From Rhodanobacter denitrificans (GTDB lineage: Bacteria; Pseudomonadota; Gammaproteobacteria; Xanthomonadales; Rhodanobacteraceae): a stretch of DNA of 64,000 nt. The notes beneath the pieces are model-generated. The model was not told the origin of the DNA, did no database searches, and saw only the letters and a list, made by a program, of their open reading frames with translations. The position numbers and the translations under genes were made by a program. Every line of letters starts with the position of its first letter. Within the stretch, counting starts at the first letter, position 1. The stretch covers positions 186,001 through 250,000 of the forward strand of contig QFPO01000003.1 of the NCBI GenBank assembly GCA_003241385.1. Direction: 5' to 3'. Shown here piece by piece: positions 7,348-14,868 of the stretch.

Positions 7348-8615
7348 CGCGCCGCGGCCCCGGCGTGTTCACACTGTTGGCGCTGGTCATCGCGCTGACC
7401 CTGAGCGGCGCCGCCGTGCTGGCGGCCCTGCTCGGCCGCGAATTCGCGACACGGCCGGCCGCCGAACAGCTGCTGCGCGCGCTGGACGGTTTCGCATCGG
7501 TGGTCGAGGCGCTGGCGCGTCACCAGCCGCCGGATCGGCTGGCCGAGCAGCTGCGGGCGGCCGGCCTGAGCACGCGCGACACGCCGCCGTCGGCGCCGCC
7601 GCCGCGTCTGGCACCGTTCCTGCGCGAGCTGCAGGAGCAGGCCGCCGACGGACTCGGTCCCGGGCGCAGCCTGATCCTCGGGCGCGACGGCCGCGCGCCG
7701 GTGGTCTGGCTGCAGCTGGCCACCGAACCGCCGTTGTGGGTGTCCTTCGCCTATCCGCACCGGGCGCCGCGCCGCTTTCCGCTCCTGCTGCTGCTCAGCT
7801 GCGTCGCCCTGGTCTGGATCGCCGCCGCTTTCGTCGCGCGGCGGCTGGCCACACCGCTGCACCGGCTCGCCGAGGCCGCGCCGGCCCTGGTCCGCGGCGA
7901 AGCGGCGGCCGAACCGCTGACCGTCGCGCCGCGCGAGGTCGCCGAACTGGCCGATGCGCTGGTCCGTGCCGGCGAGGAGGTGCGCAGCGGCGCCGAGGAG
8001 CGCGCGTTCCTGCTGGCCGGCATCTCGCACGATCTGCGCACGCCGTTGACGCGCGTGCAGTACGCGGTCGAGCTGCTGCCCGACACCGACCCGGCCCTGC
8101 GCGACGGCATCCAGCGCGATATCGAGGAGATCGACGCGATCCTCGCGCAGTTCATCGCCTATGCGCGCGACGGCCGCGACGAGGCGACCGAGCCGCTCGA
8201 CCTCGCATCGATCTGCCGCCAGGCCCTGGCCGCGGCCGGCCCCGACTGGACCGTCGAGCTGCCGGAGGCGGCGCCGATCCGCGGCAAACCGATCGCGCTG
8301 CTGCGCGCGATCGAGAACCTGGTCGTCAACGCGCAGCGGCACGGCGCCGCGCCGTTCTCGCTGACGCTCGAGGGCGACGCGCGCGAGTGGCGCCTGAGCG
8401 TCGGCGATCACGGCCCCGGCCTGGCGCCGGCGCTCTCGTCGCGTGCGCAGCAGCCGTTCGTGCACGACCGCTCGCGCGGCGGCAACGGTCTGGGCCTGGC
8501 GATCGTCGAGCGCGTCGCGCGCCAGCACGGCGGCACGCTGACGCTGCAACCGATCGCGCCGCTGTCGCCGCCGCACGGCCTGCGCGCCGTGCTGAGCTTA
8601 CGAGGTGCGCCGTGA
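7344..8615 (+). CDS. envZ: EnvZ-like sensor histidine kinase
   Basis: A 423-residue membrane kinase starting with GTG at 7344 that overlaps the OmpR-like stop (GTGA). It has transmembrane segments at about residues 10-30 and 145-164 flanking a short periplasmic domain, a HAMP region, and the H-box 'LAGISHDLRTPLTRVQYAVELL' with His229, nearly the EnvZ pattern. N-box 'IENLVVNAQRHG' and G-boxes 'GDHGPGL' and 'GNGLGLAIVERV' follow. It should phosphorylate the upstream regulator. The stop again overlaps the GTG of the next gene by four bases, tying an esterase into the same transcript, which is unusual for an EnvZ locus. Confidence 0.88.
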   Translation: MTRRGPGVFTLLALVIALTLSGAAVLAALLGREFATRPAAEQLLRALDGFASVVEALARHQPPDRLAEQLRAAGLSTRDTPPSAPPPRLAPFLRELQEQAADGLGPGRSLILGRDGRAPVVWLQLATEPPLWVSFAYPHRAPRRFPLLLLLSCVALVWIAAAFVARRLATPLHRLAEAAPALVRGEAAAEPLTVAPREVAELADALVRAGEEVRSGAEERAFLLAGISHDLRTPLTRVQYAVELLPDTDPALRDGIQRDIEEIDAILAQFIAYARDGRDEATEPLDLASICRQALAAAGPDWTVELPEAAPIRGKPIALLRAIENLVVNAQRHGAAPFSLTLEGDAREWRLSVGDHGPGLAPALSSRAQQPFVHDRSRGGNGLGLAIVERVARQHGGTLTLQPIAPLSPPHGLRAVLSLRGAP

Positions 8616-9445
8616 CCGGGCGCCGCGTCCAAGGCTGGCTGCTGGTGCTGCTGCTCGCGACGGGCGGCGTCGGCGCCGCGCCGCCCCGCGAGATCGCCTA
8701 CGGTCCCGATCCGCTGCAGCGCGTGGATCTCTACGCGCCGCCCGGCGCGGTGCGGGCGCCGATCGTCGTGCTGGTGCACGGCGGCGGCTGGGCGTTCGGC
8801 GACAAGCGCAGCCCGGGCGTGCTCGGCGCCAAGCTCGCGCATTGGCAGGACGCCGGCTGGCTGGTCGCCTCGGTCAACTATCGACTGCTGCCGCAGGCCG
8901 ATCCGCTCGAACAGGCCGACGACGTCGCCCGTGCGATCGCCGCGGTGCAACGCGCGGCAGCCGCGGCCGGCGGCGATCCGGGCCGCGTCGTGCTGGTCGG
9001 ACATTCGGCCGGTGCCCATCTGGTCACCCTGCTCGGCGCCGCACCGGCGCGGCTGAAGGCAGCCGGCGCGCGCGCACCGCGCGGCGTGGTCGCGCTCGAC
9101 AGCGCGGCGATGGACGTCGTGCTGATGATGGACGGCCGGCACCCGCCGCTGTACGACCGCGCCTTCGGTCGCGACCGGCGGTTCTGGACGGCCAGCTCGC
9201 CGCTGCATCAATGGACCGCCGGCGCGCCGCCGCTGCTCGCGGTCTGCTCGACGCGCCGTCCCGGTGCCTGTCCGCAGGCGCGCGCGCTGGCCGCGCGTGC
9301 CGCGGCGCTCGGCACGACGGTGACGGTACGGCCCGAGCCGCGCACGCACGCCGCGATCAGCCGCGAGCTCGGCGAGCAGTCCGCTTACACCGACGCGGTC
9401 GATGCGTTCCTGCGCGCCCGCTTCGAGGCTTCGGCGACCGATTGA
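8612..9445 (+). CDS. Exported alpha/beta-hydrolase (carboxylesterase-like)
   Basis: A 277-residue protein starting at GTG 8612, overlapping the kinase stop. An N-terminal hydrophobic segment ('WLLVLLLATGGVGAA', about residues 9-23) acts as a signal peptide. The HSL/esterase-type oxyanion motif 'HGGGW' is at 56-60 and the nucleophile elbow 'GHSAG' at 130-134 (Ser132). A late 'THAAI' supplies the probable catalytic His. The enzyme likely hydrolyses short esters in the periplasm. Translational coupling to the OmpR/EnvZ pair is clear; functional coupling is unproven. Confidence 0.85.
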   Translation: MTGRRVQGWLLVLLLATGGVGAAPPREIAYGPDPLQRVDLYAPPGAVRAPIVVLVHGGGWAFGDKRSPGVLGAKLAHWQDAGWLVASVNYRLLPQADPLEQADDVARAIAAVQRAAAAAGGDPGRVVLVGHSAGAHLVTLLGAAPARLKAAGARAPRGVVALDSAAMDVVLMMDGRHPPLYDRAFGRDRRFWTASSPLHQWTAGAPPLLAVCSTRRPGACPQARALAARAAALGTTVTVRPEPRTHAAISRELGEQSAYTDAVDAFLRARFEASATD

Positions 9446-9562
9446 CGCGGCGACCGCCGCGCGGCCGCTCCGGTGCGACCGCCGGTCACATCCGCGCCGC
9501 ATCGCGCTCTGCTGCAATCGGGCGTTCCGTCGGCGCCGCGCCGATGCCACCGATCGTTCGCC

Positions 9563-11647
9563 ATGCCGCATCGACCTCTGTCCACGGCGCTCGCCGCCGC
9601 CGTGCTCGCCTGCCTGCCGACCGCGCGTGCGGCTGAGCAGGCGCCGCGCGACACCGACCCATCCGGCGCAACAGCCGAAGCCGACACACTCGCGCCGGTG
9701 ATCGTGACCGCGCTGGTGCCGGCCTCGGCGCTGACCTTCACGACCGATCCGAAACTGCCGCGCCAGCCGGTGCCGGCCAGCGACGGCGCCGACTACCTCA
9801 AGACCGTGCCGGGCTTCGGCGCGGTGCGCAACGGCGGCACCAACGGCGATCCGGTGCTGCGCGGCATGTTCGGCTCGCGCATCGCCATCCTGACCGGCGA
9901 CGGCGCGATGGCCGGCGCCTGCCCGGCGCGCATGGACAATCCGCTCTCGTACGTGGCGCCGGAGACCTACGATGTGCTCAACGTGATCAAGGGTCCGCAG
10001 AGCGTGCGCTGGGGACCGGGCGCCTCGGCCGGCACGGTGCGCTTCGAGCGCCGCACGCCGGCCTTCGACGCGCCCGGCGCGCGCCTGGCCGCGAGCGCGC
10101 TCGGCGGCAGCTGGGACCGCAACGACCAGGTCGCCGACGGCGCGCTCGGTGCGCCGGCCGGCTACGTGCGCGTCGTCGCGAATCGATCCGAACAGGACGA
10201 CTACGAGGACGGCGACGGCCGCCGCGTGCCGTCGCGCTGGAAGAAGTGGAACACCGACCTCGAGGCCGGCTGGACGCCCGATGCCGACACGCGCCTGACC
10301 GCCACGTTCGGCGGCGGCGACGGCGAGGCGCGCTACGGCGGCCGCGGCATGGACGGGACGCAGTTCAAACGCGACAGCACCGGCCTGCGCTTCGAGCGCA
10401 GCGGCTTCAGCGGTCCGCTCGCGCGCGTCGAAGCCAGCGTCTACGACAACCGCGCCGATCACGTCATGGACAACTTCCGCCTGCGCGATCCCGATCCGGC
10501 CGGACCGATGCCGATGCCGATGGAGGCGCGTCTGGATCGCCGCACGCGCGGCGGACGTGTCGCGACGACCTGGCGGTTCGGCGCCTGGGAATGGGTGACC
10601 GGCCTGGACCGGCAGACCAGCCGCCATCGCAACCGCGAGGCTTCCGGCATGAGCGGCACCGGCGGCGATGCACGCTGGGTGCCCGATGCGCGTTTCGACG
10701 ACGTCGGCTCCTTCGCCGAAGGCATCTGGCGCGCGCGTTCGAGCGACCGCGTGATCGCCGGCGTGCGCGCCGACCGCGCACGCGTCAAAGACCTGCGGAC
10801 CAGTACCGGCGGCATGATGCCGATGCCCAATCCGACCGCGGACCGGACACGCCGCGAGACGCTCGGCGCCGGTTTCGTGCGCTACGAACGCGATCTGGCC
10901 GCGCTGCCGGCCACCTGGTATGCCGGACTCGGCCGCAGCGAGCGCCTCGGCGACTACTGGGAGCTGATCTCGCCCGACGCCGGCCCGGCCGGCGCGGTCA
11001 ACGCCTTCGCCGGCGTGCAGCCGGAGACGACGACCCAGCTCGACGTCGGCGCCGAGCTGCGCGGCCGCCGCGTCGATGCCTGGGTGTCGCTGTATGCGGC
11101 GCGCATCGAGGACTACATCCTGTTCCGCTACGGCAGCGGCGGCATGATGGGGCAGACCTCGCAGGCGGTGAACGTCGACGCGCGCACGCGCGGCGGCGAG
11201 TTCGGCCTGCGCTGGCGCTTCGCGCCGGGCTGGCGCGCCGAGGCCAGCGCCGCCTACGCCTGGGGCGAGAACCGCGCCGAGCATCGCCCGCTGGCCCAGA
11301 TGCCGCCGCTCGAAGGCCGCCTCGACATCGGCTATGCGCGCGAGGCCTGGTCGGTCGGCGCGCTGTGGCGGCTCGTTGCGCGGCAGAACCGCGTCGCCGT
11401 CGACGAAGGCAATGTCGTCGGCCGCGATCTCGGCACCAGCGCCGGCTTCGGCACGCTCGCGCTCAATGCCGCCTATCGGTTCGGCCCGGCCCTGCGTCTG
11501 AGCGGCGGCGTCGACAACGTGTTCGGCCGAACCTATGCCGAACACCTGAACCTGGCCGGCGATGCCGGCTTCGGCTATCCGGCCGATCCGGTGCGCATCC
11601 ACGAACCGGGCCGCATGGTCTGGGTCAAGCTCGCACTCGACTACTGA
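9563..11647 (+). CDS. oprC: TonB-dependent copper receptor, OprC-like
   Basis: A 694-residue outer-membrane receptor. The ATG at 9563 opens a signal peptide (residues 1-23). Plug features include 'YLKTVPGFGAVRNGGTNGDP' and 'VLNVIKGPQSVRWGPGASAGTVRF'; the C-terminus ends in Tyr ('VKLALDY') as in beta-barrel proteins. Residues matching the copper site reported for Pseudomonas OprC are present: Cys120 and Met124 in 'CPARM', and His300 and Met302 in 'HVM', with the same 180-residue Cys-to-His spacing I recall for OprC. Met-rich loops ('GPMPMPM', 'GGMMPMP', 'GGMMGQ') also suggest copper. It probably imports copper using TonB energy. Confidence 0.88.
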   Translation: MPHRPLSTALAAAVLACLPTARAAEQAPRDTDPSGATAEADTLAPVIVTALVPASALTFTTDPKLPRQPVPASDGADYLKTVPGFGAVRNGGTNGDPVLRGMFGSRIAILTGDGAMAGACPARMDNPLSYVAPETYDVLNVIKGPQSVRWGPGASAGTVRFERRTPAFDAPGARLAASALGGSWDRNDQVADGALGAPAGYVRVVANRSEQDDYEDGDGRRVPSRWKKWNTDLEAGWTPDADTRLTATFGGGDGEARYGGRGMDGTQFKRDSTGLRFERSGFSGPLARVEASVYDNRADHVMDNFRLRDPDPAGPMPMPMEARLDRRTRGGRVATTWRFGAWEWVTGLDRQTSRHRNREASGMSGTGGDARWVPDARFDDVGSFAEGIWRARSSDRVIAGVRADRARVKDLRTSTGGMMPMPNPTADRTRRETLGAGFVRYERDLAALPATWYAGLGRSERLGDYWELISPDAGPAGAVNAFAGVQPETTTQLDVGAELRGRRVDAWVSLYAARIEDYILFRYGSGGMMGQTSQAVNVDARTRGGEFGLRWRFAPGWRAEASAAYAWGENRAEHRPLAQMPPLEGRLDIGYAREAWSVGALWRLVARQNRVAVDEGNVVGRDLGTSAGFGTLALNAAYRFGPALRLSGGVDNVFGRTYAEHLNLAGDAGFGYPADPVRIHEPGRMVWVKLALDY

Positions 11648-11651
11648 CGGC

Positions 11652-11678
11652 GCGCCGGCACGCACGGCCGGCGCATTT
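11652..11678 (+). terminator. Possible weak terminator after oprC
   Basis: GCGCCGGC (11652-11659) pairs with GCCGGCGC (11667-11674) around a 7-base loop, followed only by ATTT. The stem is good but the T-run is short, so partial read-through into the DJ-1 gene is plausible. Confidence 0.4.
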
Positions 11679-11735
11679 GATCCCGGCTTCACGGCAGCCG
11701 GCGATGCTGGCGGCTCCTCCATCGCCGAGACCGCC

Positions 11736-12845
11736 ATGAAGACGCTGCTGACCGCCGCCCTCGCCTTCGCCTGCATTCTGCCGTTCCCCGAGGCGCAGGC
11801 TGCAGACACCGTGCTGATCGTGCTGAGCGGCGAAGGCCGCGATGCCGGCAAGACACGCCCCGGCTACGAGATGGACGAGCTGGCCCAGGCCTGGGCGGTG
11901 TTCGCCGACAACGGTCTGACCGTCGAGATCGCCAGCCCGCGCGGCGGTGCCGTCGAGGCCGACCGCTACGATCCGGCCGACCCGTTCAATGCGCGCCTGC
12001 TCGCCGACGCCGCGAAGAGCGCGCGGCTCGCCGATACGCGGCCGATCGATGCCTTGCAGGCCGAGGACTACGTCGGCGTCTTCGTGGTCGGCGGCAAGGG
12101 CGCGATGTTCGATCTGCCGCGCGCTCCCGCGCTGGCGCGGCTGATCGGCCGGATCGCCGCGCAGGGCGGCATCGTCGCGGCGGTCTGTCACGGCCCGGCC
12201 GCGCTGACCGCGGTGCGCGACGCGAACGGCCGGCCGCTCGCCGCCGGCCGCGCGATGACCGGTTTCACGAACGAGGAAGAGGCGCTGTTCGGCAAGCGCT
12301 GGAGCCGCGAGTACCCGTTCCTGCTCGAGGACGCATTGCGCGGCCAGGAGGCGCGCTGGAGCGAGGCGCGGCCGATGCTGCCGCACGTGGTCGTCGACGG
12401 CCGCCTGATCACCGGCCAGAACCCCTACTCGACGCTCGGCGCCGCCGAAGCCGTGGTTCGCGCGACCGGACGCGTGCCGGTCGCGCGTACGCCCTCGCGC
12501 GACGAGCGCAGTCTCGCCCGCGTCGAGCAGGTCCTGCGTGGCGAGACCGACGACGCTGCGGCCGCGCTCGCCGCCGATCTCGACGGTCATCACGCAGCGC
12601 TGATCGGCATGCTCGGCTACTACCATCTGCAGGCCGCCTCCGACGAGACGGCCGTCGGCGACGCCGTCGCCGTGATGCTGCTGGCCGCTCCGCACTTCCC
12701 GGAGCCGCGGCTGCAGGTGGCGATCGCCGACGGCGAAGCGCGGCTCGGCCGCGGCGATGCGGCGCGCGCGCGTCTGCGCGACGTGCTGGCAGCCGATCCG
12801 CAGATGGACGAAGCTAAGCGACTGCTCGCCCGCATCGACGGTTGA
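11736..12845 (+). CDS. Exported DJ-1/PfpI-family protein with C-terminal TPR-like region
   Basis: A 369-residue protein. The ATG at 11736 gives a signal peptide (1-22, 'FPEAQA'). Residues 25-245 follow the DJ-1/PfpI/Hsp31 fold: 'GYEMDELA', 'VFVVGGKGAMFDLP' and the nucleophile elbow 'AAVCHGPAAL' with Cys151-His152. Known members act as chaperones, glyoxalases or amidases. The last ~110 residues are an extension not normal for this family; 'GRGDAARARLRDVLAADPQMDEAKRLLARI' is a TPR-like helical pair. It sits between the copper receptor and a two-component system three bases downstream, so a role in copper or electrophile stress is possible (inference). Confidence 0.82.
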   Translation: MKTLLTAALAFACILPFPEAQAADTVLIVLSGEGRDAGKTRPGYEMDELAQAWAVFADNGLTVEIASPRGGAVEADRYDPADPFNARLLADAAKSARLADTRPIDALQAEDYVGVFVVGGKGAMFDLPRAPALARLIGRIAAQGGIVAAVCHGPAALTAVRDANGRPLAAGRAMTGFTNEEEALFGKRWSREYPFLLEDALRGQEARWSEARPMLPHVVVDGRLITGQNPYSTLGAAEAVVRATGRVPVARTPSRDERSLARVEQVLRGETDDAAAALAADLDGHHAALIGMLGYYHLQAASDETAVGDAVAVMLLAAPHFPEPRLQVAIADGEARLGRGDAARARLRDVLAADPQMDEAKRLLARIDG

Positions 12846-12848
12846 ACC

Positions 12849-13535
12849 GTGTCCGAACCGCTGCGCATCCTGGTCGTCGAGGACAATCCGGCGCTGCGCG
12901 AAAGCCTCGCCTCGCTGCTGGCGTTTCACGGCCATCGTGCGGACTTCGCCGCGGACGGCCGCAGCGGCCTCGCGCTGGCACTGGCCGATCCGCCCGACGT
13001 CCTGGTGCTCGATCTCGGCCTGCCCGGCCTCGACGGCGTGCGCGTCTGCGAAGCGCTGCGCGCACGCGCCGACCGTCACGTGCCGGTGCTGATGCTGACC
13101 GCGCGTCATGCGATCGAGGACAAGCTGCGCGGCTTCCAGGCCGGTGCCGACGACTACCTCGTCAAGCCTTTCGCCGGCGAGGAACTGCTGGCCCGCTGCC
13201 TGGCGCTGTCGCAGCGCCATCGCGTCGGCCAGGCGCACCGGCTGGTGATCGGCTCGCTCGTCATCGACCGGCGCAGCGGCGAGGTCATGCGCGCCGGCCG
13301 GCGCCTGGCGCTGACCGCGATGCCGTACCGCATCCTGCTCGCGCTGGCCGAAGCCTGGCCGCGCACGCTGACGCGCTCGGAGCTCGTCGACCGCCTCTGG
13401 GGCGAGCAGACACCGCCGTCCGATCCGCTGCGCTCGCATCTGTATCTGCTGCGGCGTGCGCTGGATCGTTCGTTCGAGCGGCCGATGCTGGTCACCGTGC
13501 AGGGCGTCGGCTTCCGTCTGGACGCCGACGCATGA
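12849..13535 (+). CDS. OmpR-family response regulator
   Basis: A 228-residue regulator starting with GTG at 12849, three bases after the DJ-1 stop. The receiver has 'VVEDN', phospho-acceptor Asp55 in 'VLVLDLGLPG', 'MLTAR' and 'DDYLVKPF'; the C-terminal winged helix ends 'VQGVGFRLDADA'. It overlaps the kinase start by four bases (ATGA). Close linkage to the copper receptor and DJ-1 gene makes metal or envelope stress the first guess for its signal, but no operator was identified. Confidence 0.88.
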   Translation: MSEPLRILVVEDNPALRESLASLLAFHGHRADFAADGRSGLALALADPPDVLVLDLGLPGLDGVRVCEALRARADRHVPVLMLTARHAIEDKLRGFQAGADDYLVKPFAGEELLARCLALSQRHRVGQAHRLVIGSLVIDRRSGEVMRAGRRLALTAMPYRILLALAEAWPRTLTRSELVDRLWGEQTPPSDPLRSHLYLLRRALDRSFERPMLVTVQGVGFRLDADA

Positions 13536-14800
13536 AGCCGCGCCGCCGCCTGCACCGCCGGCTGCTGGCCGCGTTCGCCGTGCTGACGCTCGGCGTCGCC
13601 GGCCTGTTCGCGTTCTATGCGATCGCGTTCGTCTACATGGTCGAGGACCGCTTCTTCGTCGCACAGCTGGACGACGAGGCGGCCTATCTCATCCAGGCGC
13701 AGGCCGCCACCGGAGGCTGGCCGGCACCGCGCAGCCCGCATCTGGCGCTGCACACCGACAGCGCCGCCTTTCCGGCCGACCTGCGCGCATCGTTCGCGGC
13801 CGAACCCCGGCGCCGCGAGTTTCCGGGACACGACGGCCGGCACTATCACCTGCTGCAGTTGAGCGGAGTCGACGGCCGGCCGGCCTGGCTGGTGGCCGAG
13901 GTCGGCGATCGTCTCGTCGTGCGACCGATGCGTCAGCGCATCTTCGCGCTGCTGGCCTGGTCCGGTGCGATCGTGCTCGCGCTGGCGCTGCTGCTCGGTG
14001 CCTGGATCGCGCGACGCACGAGCCGGCCGCTGGCCGAACTCGCCGACGTGGTCGCCGGGCTGCAGCCGGGCGAGCTGCCCGAGCGCCTGCCGGCCGCGCG
14101 CGGCGACGACGAGATCGGCACGCTGACGCGCGGGCTGGAAGCGCTGATCGGGCGCGTCCGCACCTTCGTCGCACGCGAACAGGAGTTCACGCGCGACGCC
14201 AGCCATGAACTGCGCACGCCGCTGACGGTGATCCGCAGCGCCGGCGAGCGCCTCGCGGCCGAGGCCCGCCTCGACGATGCGCAGCGCCGCCACCTCGACC
14301 ACATCCGGCTGTCGGCGGCCCAGCTCGAGCAGACCGTGACGACGCTGCTCGCGCTGGCGCGCGAGCAGCCGCTCGAAGCGGCCGGACCGACGCGTCTGCT
14401 GCCGCTGATCGAGCGCGTGATCGTCGAGCAGGCGCCGCTGATCGGCGAGCGCCCGATCCGGGTGGATCTGGACGTCACGCCCGCGTGCACCTCGGCGCAC
14501 CCGGCTGCGGTGCTGCACATCGTGCTGTCCAACCTGATCGGCAATGCCTTCGCCCATACCGAGCGCGGCACCGTGCGCATCGATCTCGCCGGCGGCGCAC
14601 TGCGCATCGCCAACCGCGGCCACGCGATCGACGACACGCTGCGCGCCACGCTGCACCAGCCGTTCACGAAGCGCGAAGGCAGCGCCGGCTTCGGCCTCGG
14701 TCTGGCGATCGTGCAGCGATTGTGCGACCGCCACGGCATCGCGCTCGCGATCGTCCACGATGCCGACGGCTCGCGGGCGTGCGTCGGACTCCACGCCTGA
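13532..14800 (+). CDS. Sensor histidine kinase
   Basis: A 422-residue kinase, ATG at 13532 overlapping the regulator stop. It has transmembrane helices at about residues 11-34 and 138-160, a ~100-residue periplasmic sensor between them with several His residues ('GHDGRHYHLL'), and a HAMP segment ('RRTSRPLAELADVV'). The H-box is 'FTRDASHELRTPLTVIRS' (His225). N-box 'LSNLIGNAFAHT' and G2 'GFGLGLAIVQRL' follow. The histidine cluster in the sensor could bind metal, which is only an inference. Confidence 0.88.
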   Translation: MKPRRRLHRRLLAAFAVLTLGVAGLFAFYAIAFVYMVEDRFFVAQLDDEAAYLIQAQAATGGWPAPRSPHLALHTDSAAFPADLRASFAAEPRRREFPGHDGRHYHLLQLSGVDGRPAWLVAEVGDRLVVRPMRQRIFALLAWSGAIVLALALLLGAWIARRTSRPLAELADVVAGLQPGELPERLPAARGDDEIGTLTRGLEALIGRVRTFVAREQEFTRDASHELRTPLTVIRSAGERLAAEARLDDAQRRHLDHIRLSAAQLEQTVTTLLALAREQPLEAAGPTRLLPLIERVIVEQAPLIGERPIRVDLDVTPACTSAHPAAVLHIVLSNLIGNAFAHTERGTVRIDLAGGALRIANRGHAIDDTLRATLHQPFTKREGSAGFGLGLAIVQRLCDRHGIALAIVHDADGSRACVGLHA

Positions 14801-14868
14801 CGATGCAGGGTCGATTTCGGCGCGCAAGCCGCCGACAATGCCCTCTTCCAGCAGGATCCGCCGCCCCT

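Noticed and set aside
8408..11851. 1147-codon minus-strand open frame
   Set aside because: It runs antisense to the OprC and esterase genes, lacks any family motif and is an artefact of high GC at third codon positions.
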